A DNA stretch of 64,000 nt from Candidatus Ideonella esbjergensis (GTDB lineage: Bacteria; Pseudomonadota; Gammaproteobacteria; Burkholderiales; Burkholderiaceae_C), in assembly GCA_016710065.1 (NCBI GenBank), contig JADJLP010000013.1:186001-250000 (forward strand), read 5' to 3'. Under the pieces are notes generated by a model, which was not told where the DNA came from, did no database searches, and saw only the letters and a program-made list of their open reading frames with translations. Shown piece by piece: positions 40,092-47,761 of the stretch. A program made the position numbers and the translations under genes. Numbering within the stretch: the first letter of the stretch is position 1; each line of letters starts with the position of its first letter.

Positions 40092-41096
40092 GCAATCGCC
40101 ATTGCCCCCAGTGCCAGGCCAGGCAGCGCGAGGCATGGCGCGCTGCGCGACTGGCGGAATTGCTCAACGTCCCATACTGCCATCTCGTGTTCACGCTGCC
40201 ACATGAGCTCAATGCGCTGGCAACCACCCACGCCCGCTGGGTCTACGAGACGCTCATGCGCTGCAGCGCCGCAACGCTCAACGAGTTCGCCGCCAATGCT
40301 CGCTGGTTGGGTGGCGTCAGCGCCTTCACACTGGTGTTGCACACCTGGACCCAGGACCTGCGGCGCCACATCCACGTGCACGCCCTGATGGCGTGTGGTG
40401 CCTTGCGGTTTGCACAGCCTGCAGCTTGGGTCAGTCCTCAGCGGGGCCGAGAACTTCCTGTTCCCGGTGCATGCCTTGTCCAAGGTGTTGCGCGGCAAGT
40501 TCCTGCAGGCGTTGCAACGATCAGAGCAAGACGGCAGTCTGGCGGGCGACACGGCCGAGACGCACGAGGCTCGCCGGGCGCGGATGCAGGCCTTGCGGGC
40601 ACACGACTGGGTGGTCTATGCCAAGACCCCGCTGGCCGGGCCGGCTGCCGTGCTGGACTACCTGTCGCGCTACACGCACCGCACGGCCATCAGCAATGAG
40701 CGCCTGGTGGGTCTCAGGGGTGAACAGGTCTTGTTGCGTGTGCGAGCGGACGACACCGGGGCAAGCGGGTGATTGCCATGGCGGGGCAAGACTTCATCGC
40801 CCGTTTTCTGCAGCATGTGCTGCCGCCAGGCTTCAAGCGCATTCGCCACTACGGCCTGCTGGCACCTGGCCAAGACCGAGCGTCTGGCTCTGGCCCGGCG
40901 CCTGCTGGCCATGCCCCAGACCAGCCCCAAGGCCTGCGAGGACGCCCGGGCCTTCATGCGCCGGGTCGCCAAGATCGAGATCGAGCGCTGTCCACATTGC
41001 GCCAGCGGACACTGGCAGATCGCGCAGGAGCTCCCACCCCGGTGGGGTCGACCCTGGCCCACTGATGCCACACCGGCCTGTCGGGGACCCCCTTGA
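40092..41096 (+). pseudogene. IS91-family transposase, 3' fragment, frameshifted
   Basis: The rest of the IS91-family transposase. It runs RNRHCPQCQARQREAWRAARLAELLNVPYCHLVFTLPHELN with the HUH-type motif RRHIHVHALMACGAL near 40370, shifts near 40440 into SGAENFLFPVHALSKVLRGKFLQAL and YLSRYTHRTAISNERL, and shifts again near 40770-40860 to end in IEIERCPHCASGHWQI. IS91 transposases are single-strand HUH enzymes that move by rolling-circle replication. It is inactive in this form, with both the RIT insertion and at least two frameshifts. Confidence 0.82.
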
Positions 41097-41365
41097 GCGC
41101 CGACAGCACACATTGCCCACTCAGGCAGACCGCCCTTGGGGCGACCGGCAGGAACCTGCGCGTGCCCGCCACTCCGCTGGGCTCGCACCATCGTCCCAGC
41201 ACGCCAAACTTCGAACCCTGCGGACCCAACCCAACCTTCACGCGGGCCGGCCTGTGCGGCAGAATCAACTCGATCACCCCGATAGCGCAGAGCCAATCGG
41301 GTTGCTGAGCCTTACATTGCCCCATACCCGCCCCATGCCGCCGAGCGGCGGTTCAGTCCAACAAG

Positions 41366-41427
41366 GTTTATCTGACGCCATGCGATTCACTGCCTTCGAT
41401 TCGACTCTGTCTCGGCGTCCGATAAAC
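41366..41427. repeat. Imperfect inverted repeat next to the first cassette junction
   Basis: GTTTATCTGACGCC (41366-41379) pairs with GGCGTCCGATAAAC (41414-41427) with one mismatch around a 34-base loop. It lies eight bases before the cassette junction GTTAGGT at 41435. It may be the oriIS end of the IS91-like element, or part of an attI-type site; the sequence alone does not decide. A second small hairpin (CCGCCGAGCGGCGG) is at about 41338-41351. Confidence 0.6.
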
Positions 41428-41434
41428 GCTATTC

Positions 41435-41441
41435 GTTAGGT
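41435..41441 (+). repeat. First cassette junction (R' box GTTAGGT)
   Basis: GTTAGGTGTCG at 41435 is the exact complement of the start of attC 1 (CGACACCTAAC), as expected when both come from one circular cassette. It therefore marks the left end of cassette 1. The upstream half of whatever site it was inserted in (attI or an older attC) is not recognisable because IS91-like DNA abuts it. Confidence 0.75.
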
Positions 41442-41446
41442 GTCGC

Positions 41447-42028
41447 ATGCACATCGAGAGCGAACAAATCCTGCCCCCATACGAAATGCGCGGGGCGCCC
41501 GAAATTGCCAAACGCGCGCTTGCGCTATTTGCAGTTATTGGCCTCGCGCTGGGGGCGCCTAAGGAGGAAACTGTCACGTGGTTGCGTGACGAATCGCTAT
41601 GGGGTGAACTCTCGCCCGAGGAACTGAAATTCGTCTCTGCTGTGGAGCCGACCGAGCGGCAGCGGGTCAACGCATCTTGGCGTAGCGAAGCATTGCTCAT
41701 GCTACTGTGGGCGCTAGGTGTCGTCAAAGAGCTTCCGAGCCTGGCAGAGCAGTGCGATGCGGGAAACTTCCAGGAAGTTTTGCCACCCTTCGCTGATGTG
41801 GCTGTCAATGAGTTCATATCAACTGCGCAGCGCCGCTCAGACGATGAACTGTTCGACATGGCGGACTCACTACTGAATTCTCATTGGGAAGCGCGCGATG
41901 CTCGTATCCACAATAAACCTATGCCGTCAAACCGTGATATCGGAATTATTCAAGAGAGGCATCATGCGATCAACTGGGTCATCGGCTATGACGGTTTGCC
42001 GAGGGATGAGGTTACGACCGACACCTAA
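41447..42028 (+). CDS. Cassette 1: DUF4272 protein
   Basis: A 193-residue protein resembling DUF4272 (ALAFVIGLALGAP-type start region, WLRDESLWGELSPEELKFV, WRSEALLMLLWALGVVKELPSLAEQCD, then SLLNSHWEARDARIHNK). The function of the family is unknown; it occurs in many genomes near variable regions. The ATG is six bases after the cassette junction and the TAA stop lies inside the R'' box of attC 1, the usual compact cassette fit. No signal peptide or membrane helix is visible. Confidence 0.75.
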   Translation: MHIESEQILPPYEMRGAPEIAKRALALFAVIGLALGAPKEETVTWLRDESLWGELSPEELKFVSAVEPTERQRVNASWRSEALLMLLWALGVVKELPSLAEQCDAGNFQEVLPPFADVAVNEFISTAQRRSDDELFDMADSLLNSHWEARDARIHNKPMPSNRDIGIIQERHHAINWVIGYDGLPRDEVTTDT

Positions 42029-42082
42029 CCATTCATTCCACCGGACCGCCTGCGGCGCCCGGTGAATTCAAACGTTATGCGT
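42021..42082 (+). repeat. attC 1
   Basis: A 62-base attC with R'' CACCTAAC and R' GTTATGCG. The inner arms (CATTCATTCC, GTGAATTCAAACG) and GC-rich central stem are of the short type also seen in class 1 integron cassettes, unlike the longer homogeneous sites further on. Confidence 0.85.
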
Positions 42083-42400
42083 CGGCTGGTTGCAGCCATG
42101 ATGCGAGCCCATCTTTGTCATCGAGGAGCGTGCGTTGAACTCGTCTGTCGGCTGTTCTCTGTCTCGCAAGGTCGGCGCGCCGCACACAAGTCATCTTCGG
42201 CTTCAGCTCACGATGATCACGAGCTACTCGGTAGCCCCATCACAGCCGGTGGCCGCGCCCAACCTCGCCGCCGCTGTTCGTGGTGCCCACCCTGGCTCTA
42301 CCTCGGCACCGCCTTCTCCACCCACGCGCCGTGCCTTCGCTCGCGCTACGCATAACAAGTCGGTCAAGCGGACGGCGTTCCGCCGCCGCTTACCTCTACG
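42075..42400 (+). other. Cassette 2: no convincing gene
   Basis: A 326-base cassette bounded by TTATGCG and R'' GCATAAC, which are complementary. Two overlapping frames exist (from 42062 and 42135), but the first begins inside attC 1, the second ends in attC-derived residues (NKSVKRTAFRRRLPLR), and neither has a convincing ribosome-binding site or known domain. Treated as a non-coding or regulatory cassette. Confidence 0.6.
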
Positions 42401-42407
42401 TTAGGCG
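42349..42407 (+). repeat. attC 2
   Basis: R'' GCATAAC and R' GTTAGGC around a hairpin with GCGGACGGCGTTCCGCCGCCGC as core; short attC of about 59 bases. Confidence 0.82.
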
Positions 42408-42415
42408 GCTCGCGC

Positions 42416-43165
42416 ATGACCGACTTCTATGACCAGCTCGCGCCGTTCTATCACTTGGTTCATCAGGACTGGAATGCGAGCATTTGTCGTCAAGGTGAAC
42501 AACTGTCATCGATCATCGAATCTGAGTGGCCTTCCAGCAAGAAGGTCCTGGATGTCTCCTGTGGCATTGGAACCCAGGCCATTGCTTTGGCCCAGCGGGG
42601 CTACTCCGTTTCCGCATCGGATCTTTCCGAGAGAGAGATTGAACGAGCGAGGCTTGAAGCCAAGAGCCGAAGCGCAAAGGCCGATTTCTCAGTCTGTGAC
42701 ATGCGCAATGCGCACGGCCATCACGGGTCAGGTTTCGATGTCGTTGTTTCCATCGACAACTCCATTCCTCACCTACTGACAGACGAAGACATACTTCTCG
42801 CGCTCAAGCAGATGACAGCCTGTTTGTTGCCCGGCGGCGGTTGCCTAATCACCATTCGAGACTACGAGCGCGAGGCGCGCGGCACGAATCTAGTCAAGCC
42901 CTACGGCACGCGAGTCGAGAATGGAAGTCGTTACCTTCTCTTCCAGGTCTGGGATTTCGAAGACGCTCAGTACGACTTGACGTTCTTTTTTGTTGAAGAA
43001 AATCTCTCTACTCAGGTAGTCAAGACTCATGCCATGCGATCAAAGTACTACGCAATTTCAACGAGCAGGCTATGTGAGCTCATGCAAGAGGCTGGGCTTC
43101 GGAATGTCAGGCGTCTGGACGGGGTCTTCTATCAACCAGTTCTTCTTGGTACAAGAGCCGCCTAA
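42416..43165 (+). CDS. Cassette 3: SAM-dependent methyltransferase
   Basis: A 249-residue class I methyltransferase, similar in outline to glycine/sarcosine N-methyltransferase-like enzymes (FYDQLAPFYHLVHQDW at the start). The SAM motif I is VLDVSCGIGTQAIALAQRG (residues 44-62), followed by SASDLSEREIERA, DVVVSIDNSIPHLLTDEDI and LPGGGCLITIRDYERE. The substrate is unknown. The gene nearly fills the cassette: ATG 16 bases after the junction, TAA inside attC 3. Lower GC than the host core suggests capture from another genome. Confidence 0.85.
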   Translation: MTDFYDQLAPFYHLVHQDWNASICRQGEQLSSIIESEWPSSKKVLDVSCGIGTQAIALAQRGYSVSASDLSEREIERARLEAKSRSAKADFSVCDMRNAHGHHGSGFDVVVSIDNSIPHLLTDEDILLALKQMTACLLPGGGCLITIRDYEREARGTNLVKPYGTRVENGSRYLLFQVWDFEDAQYDLTFFFVEENLSTQVVKTHAMRSKYYAISTSRLCELMQEAGLRNVRRLDGVFYQPVLLGTRAA

Positions 43166-43223
43166 CCCCTCAGTCGAGCCGACAAATTGCAGCAAGCTGC
43201 AATTTGCGGCTCACCTCGAACGT
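43158..43223 (+). repeat. attC 3, split by intron 1
   Basis: R'' CCGCCTAAC, then the 24-base palindromic core (AAATTGCAGC/GCTGCAATTT) shared by most sites in this array, ending CGAACGT where intron 1 begins. The rest of R' (TAGGCATCAC) is at 45074. Confidence 0.88.
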
Positions 43224-45073
43224 GTGTGCCGTGCATGGCACGAATCCCGCTGGGTGAAAGTCCCGGTACCAGGTATCAGCAGAGCCGAAGGTTAGCCAAA
43301 GGGCAACTGCGTCGCCGCGAGGCGGGGTGGGAGGAAGCTCAAGGCGAAACTCGCGGGGCGACGAACAGAAACCGGATATGAGGCGTGATGCATTCGGGGC
43401 GAGCGGGCACGTGACCGCGAAGCCCTCCATCTGCAAACCCAGGCGCAATGCTGGGATGGGTGCATTTTGTAAATCTGGCGTCTATGCGAGGAAGGATTCG
43501 TGTCTTACCACGGGAGATCTCTGCGGTGTCGCGGGCCTGCCAAGGCCGGCGACTGGGTGGCGGGCAACTGCCGCCGAGCGCCGTAGAGAAGTCAGCAGAG
43601 GGCATAGTAGTTGGCGGGGCTGCCAGCGAAGGCCCGAACGGGAAGAGCCTTGAGCGCCGGGCCCCAGGGAGACGGGATGGCATCCGAAACGGATGAACCC
43701 GCCGCCAACCAAGCCCGGAGTGCGCAAGCGATGTGTGGGGCGTTGTTGGAGCGCGTGCTTGCACGCGAGAACCTGCAGCGCGCCCTCAAACGGGTACGCC
43801 AGAACAAAGGCGCGCCGGGCATAGACGGCATGAGCGTCGATGCCCTGCCTGAACACCTCAAGCAACACTGGCCGCAGATCAAGGCCGACATCCTGGCGGG
43901 ACGGTACCGACCGCAGCCGGTGCGCCGGGTCGAGATCCCCAAGCCAGATGGCCGCGTGAGGCAGTTGGGCATCCCCACGGTGTTGGACCGATTCGTACAA
44001 CAAGCCATCGCCCAGGTGGTCACCCAGCAATGGGAGCCGCACTTCCACCCCGACAGCTACGGCTTCAGGCCGCAGCGCTCGGCGCACCAGGCGGTGCGCC
44101 GGATGCAGACGCTGGTCAAGGCGGGCCAAGCCTGGGTGGTGGACCTGGACCTGGAGAGCTTCTTCGACCGGGTCAACCAAGACCGGCTGATCGGCCGATT
44201 GGCCAAGCACGTGCCTGACGGTGCGCTGCTCAAGCTGATACGGCGCATCGTCAAAGCCGGGGTCTGGGTGGACGGGCGCATCGAAGCGCGAGAACAAGGC
44301 GTGCCGCAAGGCGGGCCGCTCTCGCCGGTGCTGGCCAACGTGGTGTTGGATGAGTTGGACTGGACCCTGGAGCGGCGCGGCCTGCGCTTTGCCAGGTACG
44401 CAGATGACTGCCAGATCATGGTGGCGTCCCAGCGAGCCGGGCAGCGCGTGATGGACAGCGTGACGCGCTTTGTCGAAGAGTCACTGAGGCTCACAGTGAA
44501 TGCACGAAAGAGCGCCGTGGACAGGCCCTGGAACCGCAAGTTCCTGGGCTTCACGCTCAACCGCAAGACCAAGGGCTTGCAAGTGGCCAAGACGGCCATG
44601 GCCAAGCTCAAGGACAAGCTCAGAGAGTTGAGCCGCCGCACAAGAGGCCACCGCTTGCACAGCATCGTCGAAGAGCTGAGGGAAAGCCTGCTTGGCTGGA
44701 AAGCGTACTTCGGCATTGCCGAAGTGCTGAGCCCTCTTCGCGAACTGGACAAGTGGTTGCGGCGACGGTTACGCTGCTATCAATGGAAGCTGTGGGGGAG
44801 TGCCGGATACCGCGAGCTGCGCAAGCGGGGCGTGTCAGTGCGAGAAGCCTGGAACGTCAGCAAAGGCGCGCACGGCCCGTGGAGAATCAGCCGAACCCCG
44901 GCGCTATCGCTGGCCATGCCAGCCACTTACTTCAACCGTTTGGGGCTACCATGTTTGGCGCCAGCGAGGCCCACATGACCAGCACATATTCAACAACCCG
45001 AATCGCCGGATACGTGACCCGTACGTCCGGTGGTGTGGGAGGGGGAGGCCGCGAGGCTTTCTCCTATCCCGAT
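43224..45073 (+). mobile_element. Group IIC-type (attC-targeting) intron, copy 1
   Basis: A 1850-base intron beginning GTGTGCC (matching the GUGYG consensus) and ending CCCGAT, placed between CGAACGT and TAGGC of attC 3. The reverse transcriptase gene is at 43677-44978. Domain V is recognisable near 45003-45037: CGCCGGATACGTGACCCG followed by TACGTCCGGTG, with a CGC triad as in class IIC introns. Downstream of a stem-loop (the attC hairpin) is the known preference of class IIC. Two further copies are at 47762 and 56194. This is the only copy with an intact protein. Confidence 0.9.
43677..44978 (+). CDS. ltrA: Group II intron reverse transcriptase/maturase (copy 1, intact)
   Basis: A 433-residue intron-encoded protein. 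Reverse transcriptase blocks are in order: NKGAPGIDGMSVDALPEHL, RRVEIPKPDGRVRQLGIPTVLDRFVQQAI, FRPQRSAHQAVRRMQ, VVDLDLESFFDRVNQDRL, GVPQGGPLSPVLANVVLDELD, and the catalytic YADD at residues 241-244. A maturase domain follows (SLLGWKAYFGI); no endonuclease domain is present, as expected for class IIC. It splices and mobilises its own intron by reverse splicing into DNA. The ATG at 43677 is chosen; an earlier in-frame ATG at 43611 lies in the intron's structured region. Confidence 0.93.
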   Translation: MASETDEPAANQARSAQAMCGALLERVLARENLQRALKRVRQNKGAPGIDGMSVDALPEHLKQHWPQIKADILAGRYRPQPVRRVEIPKPDGRVRQLGIPTVLDRFVQQAIAQVVTQQWEPHFHPDSYGFRPQRSAHQAVRRMQTLVKAGQAWVVDLDLESFFDRVNQDRLIGRLAKHVPDGALLKLIRRIVKAGVWVDGRIEAREQGVPQGGPLSPVLANVVLDELDWTLERRGLRFARYADDCQIMVASQRAGQRVMDSVTRFVEESLRLTVNARKSAVDRPWNRKFLGFTLNRKTKGLQVAKTAMAKLKDKLRELSRRTRGHRLHSIVEELRESLLGWKAYFGIAEVLSPLRELDKWLRRRLRCYQWKLWGSAGYRELRKRGVSVREAWNVSKGAHGPWRISRTPALSLAMPATYFNRLGLPCLAPARPT

Positions 45074-45085
45074 TAGGCATCACAG

Positions 45086-45547
45086 TTGCACTCCTTCTGC
45101 TTTGCGACTACCGAAGAAGTCTTGAGCGCCTTCCACGACTCGGTGGTCGCAACACTCATCGTCTTACTGATTGCCGCCGCTCTGTTGTATGTGGCACTGG
45201 GACCGCAGCAACGTCCTCGAATTCGTACTCTCTTTGTGGTTTGGATGGCCACTGCTGCAATCTCCATCGCACTTGTTCGATCTAGCTATCTTTCCGAGTT
45301 CACTGAATCGAGCATCCAAGGGCATCAGGTCACGCTGCGCTTCGCGAACCAGGCAGGTCGAACGACGATAATTCCCGCCAAGGACGTTCGCGACGTGCTC
45401 TTCGGACTCCCGGACAAAGGCAGCCGAACCTGCTACATCCGCTTGGAGCTCAAAGACGGAACAAGCTTCCGGAGCGTGGCAAAGAAGATGCCATCGGAAT
45501 CTTGCAAGGCGCTCCGGTCGGAGTACCTGAGCCAACTCGCACAGTGA
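45086..45547 (+). CDS. Cassette 4: small membrane protein of unknown function
   Basis: A 153-residue protein read from a TTG at 45086 (12 bases after the restored cassette junction). Two hydrophobic helices are near residues 20-40 (VVATLIVLLIAAALLYVAL) and 47-65 (LFVVWMATAAISIALV), and a soluble C-terminal domain follows (LRFANQAGRTTIIPAKDVRDVLFG ... CYIRLELKDGTSFRSVAKK). No ribosome-binding site is clear and the true start could be TTG 45122 or a GTG nearby. It stops exactly at attC 4. I recognise no family. Confidence 0.62.
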   Translation: MHSFCFATTEEVLSAFHDSVVATLIVLLIAAALLYVALGPQQRPRIRTLFVVWMATAAISIALVRSSYLSEFTESSIQGHQVTLRFANQAGRTTIIPAKDVRDVLFGLPDKGSRTCYIRLELKDGTSFRSVAKKMPSESCKALRSEYLSQLAQ

Positions 45548-45677
45548 TGCCTAACCCCTCGCTCAACCGGAGCACCAACGGCGGGCCACCAAGCCCGGGC
45601 CGGTGGTACGCGGTACATTTTCACCGGCCCGGGCCTGGCGTCCCACCGTTGGCGCCCGGTTACCTCGAACGTTAGGC
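45548..45677 (+). repeat. attC 4 (long type)
   Basis: A 130-base site: R'' ATGCCTAAC, R' GTTAGGC, with a long imperfect stem made of GCCCGGGCCGGTG and CACCGGCCCGGGC. The cassette ends GTGATGCCTAAC and begins TTAGGCATCAC, a perfect pair, so cassette 4 is a genuine unit. Confidence 0.85.
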
Positions 45678-45710
45678 CGCACAGAACAAACAGTTCAGCA
45701 TGCACACTCT

Positions 45711-46916
45711 ATGAATACCATACAGGCGCACCGCAGCTTCTACGCGGAATTCATTGTGAAGCTCTCGGGCCAGGATGATGAGCGCCTGATCGCAGCCTTC
45801 TCAAGCGTGCCGCGCGAGGACTATCTCGGACCAGGCCCTTGGCCGGTCAGCGTCGCATCGGGATACATACCAACCCTGAGCGCCGAACCGTACCTGCTCT
45901 ATCAAGACACCCTGATAGGGCTAGCAACGGATCGGAGGATCAACAACGGTCAGCCTTCCTTGCATGCAGAGTGCTTGGCTGCAGCAGCACCAAGGCTTGG
46001 CGAGACGGTCGTTCATATTGGAGCAGGAACGGGCTACTACACAGCCATACTCGCTACGTTGGTAGGTCCCACGGGCCACGTCCACGCACTGGAAATCGAA
46101 CCCGACCTCGCCTCTCGGGCAGCGGCCAACCTGGCGCACTTTGCGAACGTCGAAGTTCGAGCCGAGTCCGCCAATGACGCGGTCTTACCAACTGCGGATC
46201 TGATTTACGTCAACGCCGGAGCTACACATCCGCCTTCGGCTTGGCTTGATTCATTGAATGTGGGAGGCCGACTATTGATCCCGCTTACGCCCAACGAAGG
46301 TCTTGGCGTGATGCTCAAGATCACGCGAGTATCAGCAACCGACTACGCTGCCGAAGGCATTGCGGGGGTTGCATTCATTCCGTGCATTGGTGCCAGAGAT
46401 GACGCCGCTTCGGCCTCTTTGATTTGTGCACTTCAGCGCCAGTCCCTGGAGGCCATTCGTTCTCTAAGGAGGCATTCGCAACCTGACAGTACGGTCTGGT
46501 GTGCGGGCTCTGATTGGTGGCTCTCCACGGCCAACCCACAGAGCGGGACGCTAACCCCTCGCTCAACCGGACCCGCTACGGCAAGCACCGTAAGCCTGGT
46601 CCGAGGCACATGGTGCATCATCTCGTACCAGGCTTACGGTGCTCGCCTCCGCAGGCCGGTTAGCTCGAACGTTAGCCACCACTGGGTCACCCGTGTTGCA
46701 AGTTCTCGCCGTTCGTTCAAACAGCCAGTCGGTGGCGCGGCACCTTGGTCACGCTTCGGCATCGCAGTGGCAACTGGCTTCGCCAGCTGCCCGAGTTTCA
46801 CCGGGCTCGCTTTCTTCGTGCCTTCGCTCACCACGCAGCGCACGTGCAGGCCGCGCCCTGGCAAGCCTGGCACAACCCGCACCCGCGCTGCTTGGCGGTA
46901 CTCTCGGCGCCGGTAG
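45711..46916 (+). CDS. Cassette 5: protein-L-isoaspartate methyltransferase-like, no stop before attC
   Basis: A class I methyltransferase of the PCMT type from the ATG at 45711. The first 280 residues carry FYAEFIVKLSGQDDERLIAAFSSVPREDYLGP, the PCMT start region, VVHIGAGTGYYTAILATLVGP as motif I and GGRLLIPLTP. The domain ends near WWLSTANPQSGT, beside attC 5, but the frame has no stop there: R'' is read ACG-CTA-ACC and translation would run through the attC hairpin to 46916, adding about 120 unrelated residues. The cassette's two ends are also not complementary, so the 3' end of the gene was probably replaced. Confidence 0.75.
   Translation: MNTIQAHRSFYAEFIVKLSGQDDERLIAAFSSVPREDYLGPGPWPVSVASGYIPTLSAEPYLLYQDTLIGLATDRRINNGQPSLHAECLAAAAPRLGETVVHIGAGTGYYTAILATLVGPTGHVHALEIEPDLASRAAANLAHFANVEVRAESANDAVLPTADLIYVNAGATHPPSAWLDSLNVGGRLLIPLTPNEGLGVMLKITRVSATDYAAEGIAGVAFIPCIGARDDAASASLICALQRQSLEAIRSLRRHSQPDSTVWCAGSDWWLSTANPQSGTLTPRSTGPATASTVSLVRGTWCIISYQAYGARLRRPVSSNVSHHWVTRVASSRRSFKQPVGGAAPWSRFGIAVATGFASCPSFTGLAFFVPSLTTQRTCRPRPGKPGTTRTRAAWRYSRRR
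46547..46677 (+). repeat. attC 5 (long type)
   Basis: R'' GACGCTAAC and R' GTTAGCC around a long stem containing GCAAGCACCGTAAGCCTGG and its complement. The R'' pairs poorly with the start of its own cassette (GTTAGGCCGCAC). Confidence 0.82.
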
Positions 46917-47183
46917 TGGCCATCAGCAAAGTCCAGGTCTCGGCCGGCTCGGTGTTCAAGCTGCGTGTCATTGGCAAGCTGGGTTTGGGGAAGGTTTGCA
47001 AAGTTCACCTGGTCTGTCACTGGCTTGTGCTCATCGGCGGGGCCTGGCATCGGGTACAAAGCCAAGCATGCAATTCGCGCCGGGTAGCCTGTTTCTAGTC
47101 TTCGGTCGGCGCCGTGTCGTCACCAAAGAGCAAAGCGGCACTGCTGCAAATCGGTCGGCCATCAGCTTCACTCGTGGCGTGGT
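46672..47183 (+). other. Cassette 6: no convincing gene
   Basis: About 510 bases before the next attC. The ends GTTAGCCACC and GGTGGCTAAC are perfectly complementary, so it is a true cassette. Open frames exist on both strands but all are low-complexity (serine, arginine, alanine), several run into attC sequence, and no ribosome-binding site or domain was recognised. It may be non-coding. Confidence 0.6.
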
Positions 47184-47255
47184 GGTGGCTAACCCCTCAG
47201 TCGAGCTGACAAATTGCAGCAAGCTGCAATTTGCAGCTCACCTCGAACGTTAGCC
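47184..47255 (+). repeat. attC 6
   Basis: R'' GGTGGCTAAC and R' GTTAGCC flanking the common palindrome with AAATTGCAGC/GCTGCAATTT arms. Confidence 0.88.
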
Positions 47256-47258
47256 ATC

Positions 47259-47696
47259 ATGGAGCTAGTCGAGCACATCACGCGTGCCTGGGGTTGGTCG
47301 GGTATAAGGCCAACCGAGGTCATTGGTCAGAATGACTTTGGCAACCTCATGGTCAAGGACGAAGACGGGAGGTACTGGCGTATCAGTCCAGAAGACCTGT
47401 ACTGTCGGCTCGTCGCCAACGACAGAGCCGAATTCGACGTGGTTGTACGAAGTCAAGCATTCCTTCAAGACTGGTACATGGCACCTTTGGCCGTGCAGGC
47501 ATTGGAGCGACTTGGACCTCTTGAACACCATCAGAAGTACTGCTTCAAGATTCCTGGCGTTCTTGGTGGAGAGTACGGTGGTTCCAATCTCGCCAAAATC
47601 ACTTTGTCCCAACTCATCGAGGCCTCAGGTCACATCGCAAGACAAGTTGCTGAGTTGCCAGACGGAACTCAAGTCAAGCTGCTGGTCACCGAATGA
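47259..47696 (+). CDS. Cassette 7: Tdi1-like (DUF1851) immunity-type protein
   Basis: A 145-residue protein resembling DUF1851, the C-terminal domain of the T6SS immunity protein Tdi1 (FGNLMVKDEDGRYWRISPEDLYCRLVA, then YCFKIPGVLGGEYGGSNLAKITLSQLIEASGHIARQVAELPDG). In Agrobacterium Tdi1 blocks the DNase effector Tde1. No effector gene is next to it, so it would be an orphan immunity gene carried by a cassette. The ATG at 47259 follows the cassette junction by nine bases; the stop lies just before attC 7. Family by pattern; the target is unknown. Confidence 0.75.
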   Translation: MELVEHITRAWGWSGIRPTEVIGQNDFGNLMVKDEDGRYWRISPEDLYCRLVANDRAEFDVVVRSQAFLQDWYMAPLAVQALERLGPLEHHQKYCFKIPGVLGGEYGGSNLAKITLSQLIEASGHIARQVAELPDGTQVKLLVTE

Positions 47697-47761
47697 TGGC
47701 TAACCCCTCAGTCGAGGCGACAAATTGCAGCAAGCTGCAATTTGCGCCTCACCTCGAACGT
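47697..47761 (+). repeat. attC 7, split by intron 2
   Basis: R'' TGGCTAAC with the common palindrome, ending CGAACGT at intron 2; the rest of R' (TAGGCC) is at 49613. Confidence 0.88.

Larger units (their letters stand above)
35484..41434 (+). mobile_element. Decayed IS91-like element carrying RIT element 2
   Basis: An IS91-family unit with an associated tyrosine recombinase gene (35688-36555) followed by the zinc-finger transposase (36504-36687 and 40092-41096), both broken. The transposase is split by RIT element 2. The exact ends are not certain: the left end is somewhere after 35483 and the right end somewhere before the cassette junction GTTAGGT at 41435. It separates intI and any cassette promoter from the array by about 6 kb. 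No protein gene is seen in 41097-41434, which holds two hairpins. Confidence 0.72.

Noticed and set aside
42062..42404. Two small reading frames in cassette 2
   Set aside because: One starts inside attC 1 and the other ends in attC-derived residues; no ribosome-binding site or known domain.
46639..47253. A 204-codon frame covering cassette 6
   Set aside because: It begins and ends in attC sequence, has low-complexity composition, and no homologue is recognised.
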